A model generated the notes under the pieces. That model made no database searches and had not been told where the DNA came from. It was given only the letters and a program-made list of their open reading frames with translations. Positions 12,010-12,239 of a stretch of DNA of 12,239 nt are shown in pieces. Within the stretch, counting starts at the first letter, position 1, and each line of letters starts with the position of its first letter. The stretch comes from a bacterium. Lineage in GTDB: Bacteria; BMS3Abin14. Location of the stretch: the NCBI GenBank assembly GCA_022865845.1, contig JALHUC010000320.1, positions 1 to 12,239 on the forward strand, written 5' to 3'. The translations under genes and the position numbers were made by a program.

Positions 12010-12085
12010 GGTGTCGGGTATCGGGGGCTGGGTGTCGGCAATGCTTTTCCCGAAACCCGAAACCTGACCCCTGAAACCCGACACC
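12010..12085. repeat. inverted arms built from ACCCGAAACC/GGTGTCGGGT phrases
   Basis: GGTGTCGGGT (12010-12019) and ACCCGACACC (12076-12085) are exact inverted 10-bp arms. Between them lie ACCCGAAACCTGACCCCTGA words, another degenerate phrase family. TTATTTT follows on the plus strand, so it could work as a loose terminator between two converging genes; weak evidence. Confidence 0.45.
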
Positions 12086-12097
12086 CCTTATTTTCCC

Positions 12098-12239
12098 CTA
12101 CTTCACCAACGGCACTCCTGCAGCCAATTCCATCATGATAATGGCGTCCAGCTTGTTCTCGGTCTGGTAGTACTGGACCAGCTTCTTCGGTGTCAGGACC
12201 TTTTTGAAGTTCTTGACGTATTTCTTTTTGAGAGCGACC
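12098..12239 (-). CDS. C-terminal end of an unidentified gene (runs off right edge)
   Basis: 46 codons and a TAG stop (12098-12100) are visible on the minus strand. The tail reads KKYVKNFKKVLTPKKLVQYY, then QTENKLDAIIMMELAAGVPLVK. Codon use is normal and the frame is open to the edge. The pattern vLxPKKlxxyyQxENKLdAxIxxELAxxxPLV resembles the end of small helical periplasmic proteins found in Desulfobacterota and relatives that I recall only as hypothetical proteins. It converges on DUF502 copy 2. Coding status is likely; function not assigned. Confidence 0.7.
   Translation of the reverse strand, partial: VALKKKYVKNFKKVLTPKKLVQYYQTENKLDAIIMMELAAGVPLVK

Overview
The window reads as chromosomal DNA from a Gram-negative bacterium. 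It encodes signal-peptide outer-membrane barrels (one Omp85-like), a lipoprotein with a clear lipobox and several inner-membrane permease-like proteins. The gene set and the many phrase-like degenerate intergenic repeats (ACCGATT words, ACAGGATT words, CCCGAG hexamers) look most like an uncultivated Desulfobacterota (deltaproteobacterial) lineage. That placement is inference; no rRNA or other phylogenetic marker is present.

Layout. 1-1621: minus-strand small envelope genes, namely the 5' part of an outer-membrane barrel gene cut by the window edge, then two tandem, distantly similar helical proteins (one a lipoprotein). 1622-2809: an Omp85/BamA-like barrel without POTRA domains. 3063-3771 and 11239-11947: two copies of a DUF502 membrane-protein gene in the same orientation, each with the same promoter and an almost identical hairpin-bearing 5' leader. 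Between them, on the minus strand, is a set of metal-permease-like genes: two overlapping hupE/ureJ-type genes (4221-5431), a PPIase gene translationally coupled to a third hupE/ureJ-type gene (5831-7716), and a DUF3604 gene (PHP-like metal-site protein) with its own good promoter (8330-10340). 10636-10980 is an orphan XRE-type DNA-binding protein whose start codon lies in a perfect 38-bp palindrome. At 12098-12239 the 3' end of another minus-strand gene enters the window.

How it may work together. HupE/UreJ proteins are known or proposed Ni/Co-type metal permeases. Three of them, with a membrane-anchored periplasmic PPIase and an exported DUF3604 protein carrying His/Asp metal-site motifs, suggest an envelope metal-handling module that is not tied here to a hydrogenase or urease.

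Most notable structures: (1) a 183-bp inverted repeat, 181/183 identical, flanking the PPIase-hupE pair; (2) the twin DUF502 leaders, 53/55 identical over their core although the proteins are only about 60% identical, with two hairpins each; (3) the 38-bp palindrome over the XRE start codon; (4) a dense grammar of recurring intergenic phrases, including ACYGATY arrays that touch gene 3' ends, and G-quadruplex-type runs.
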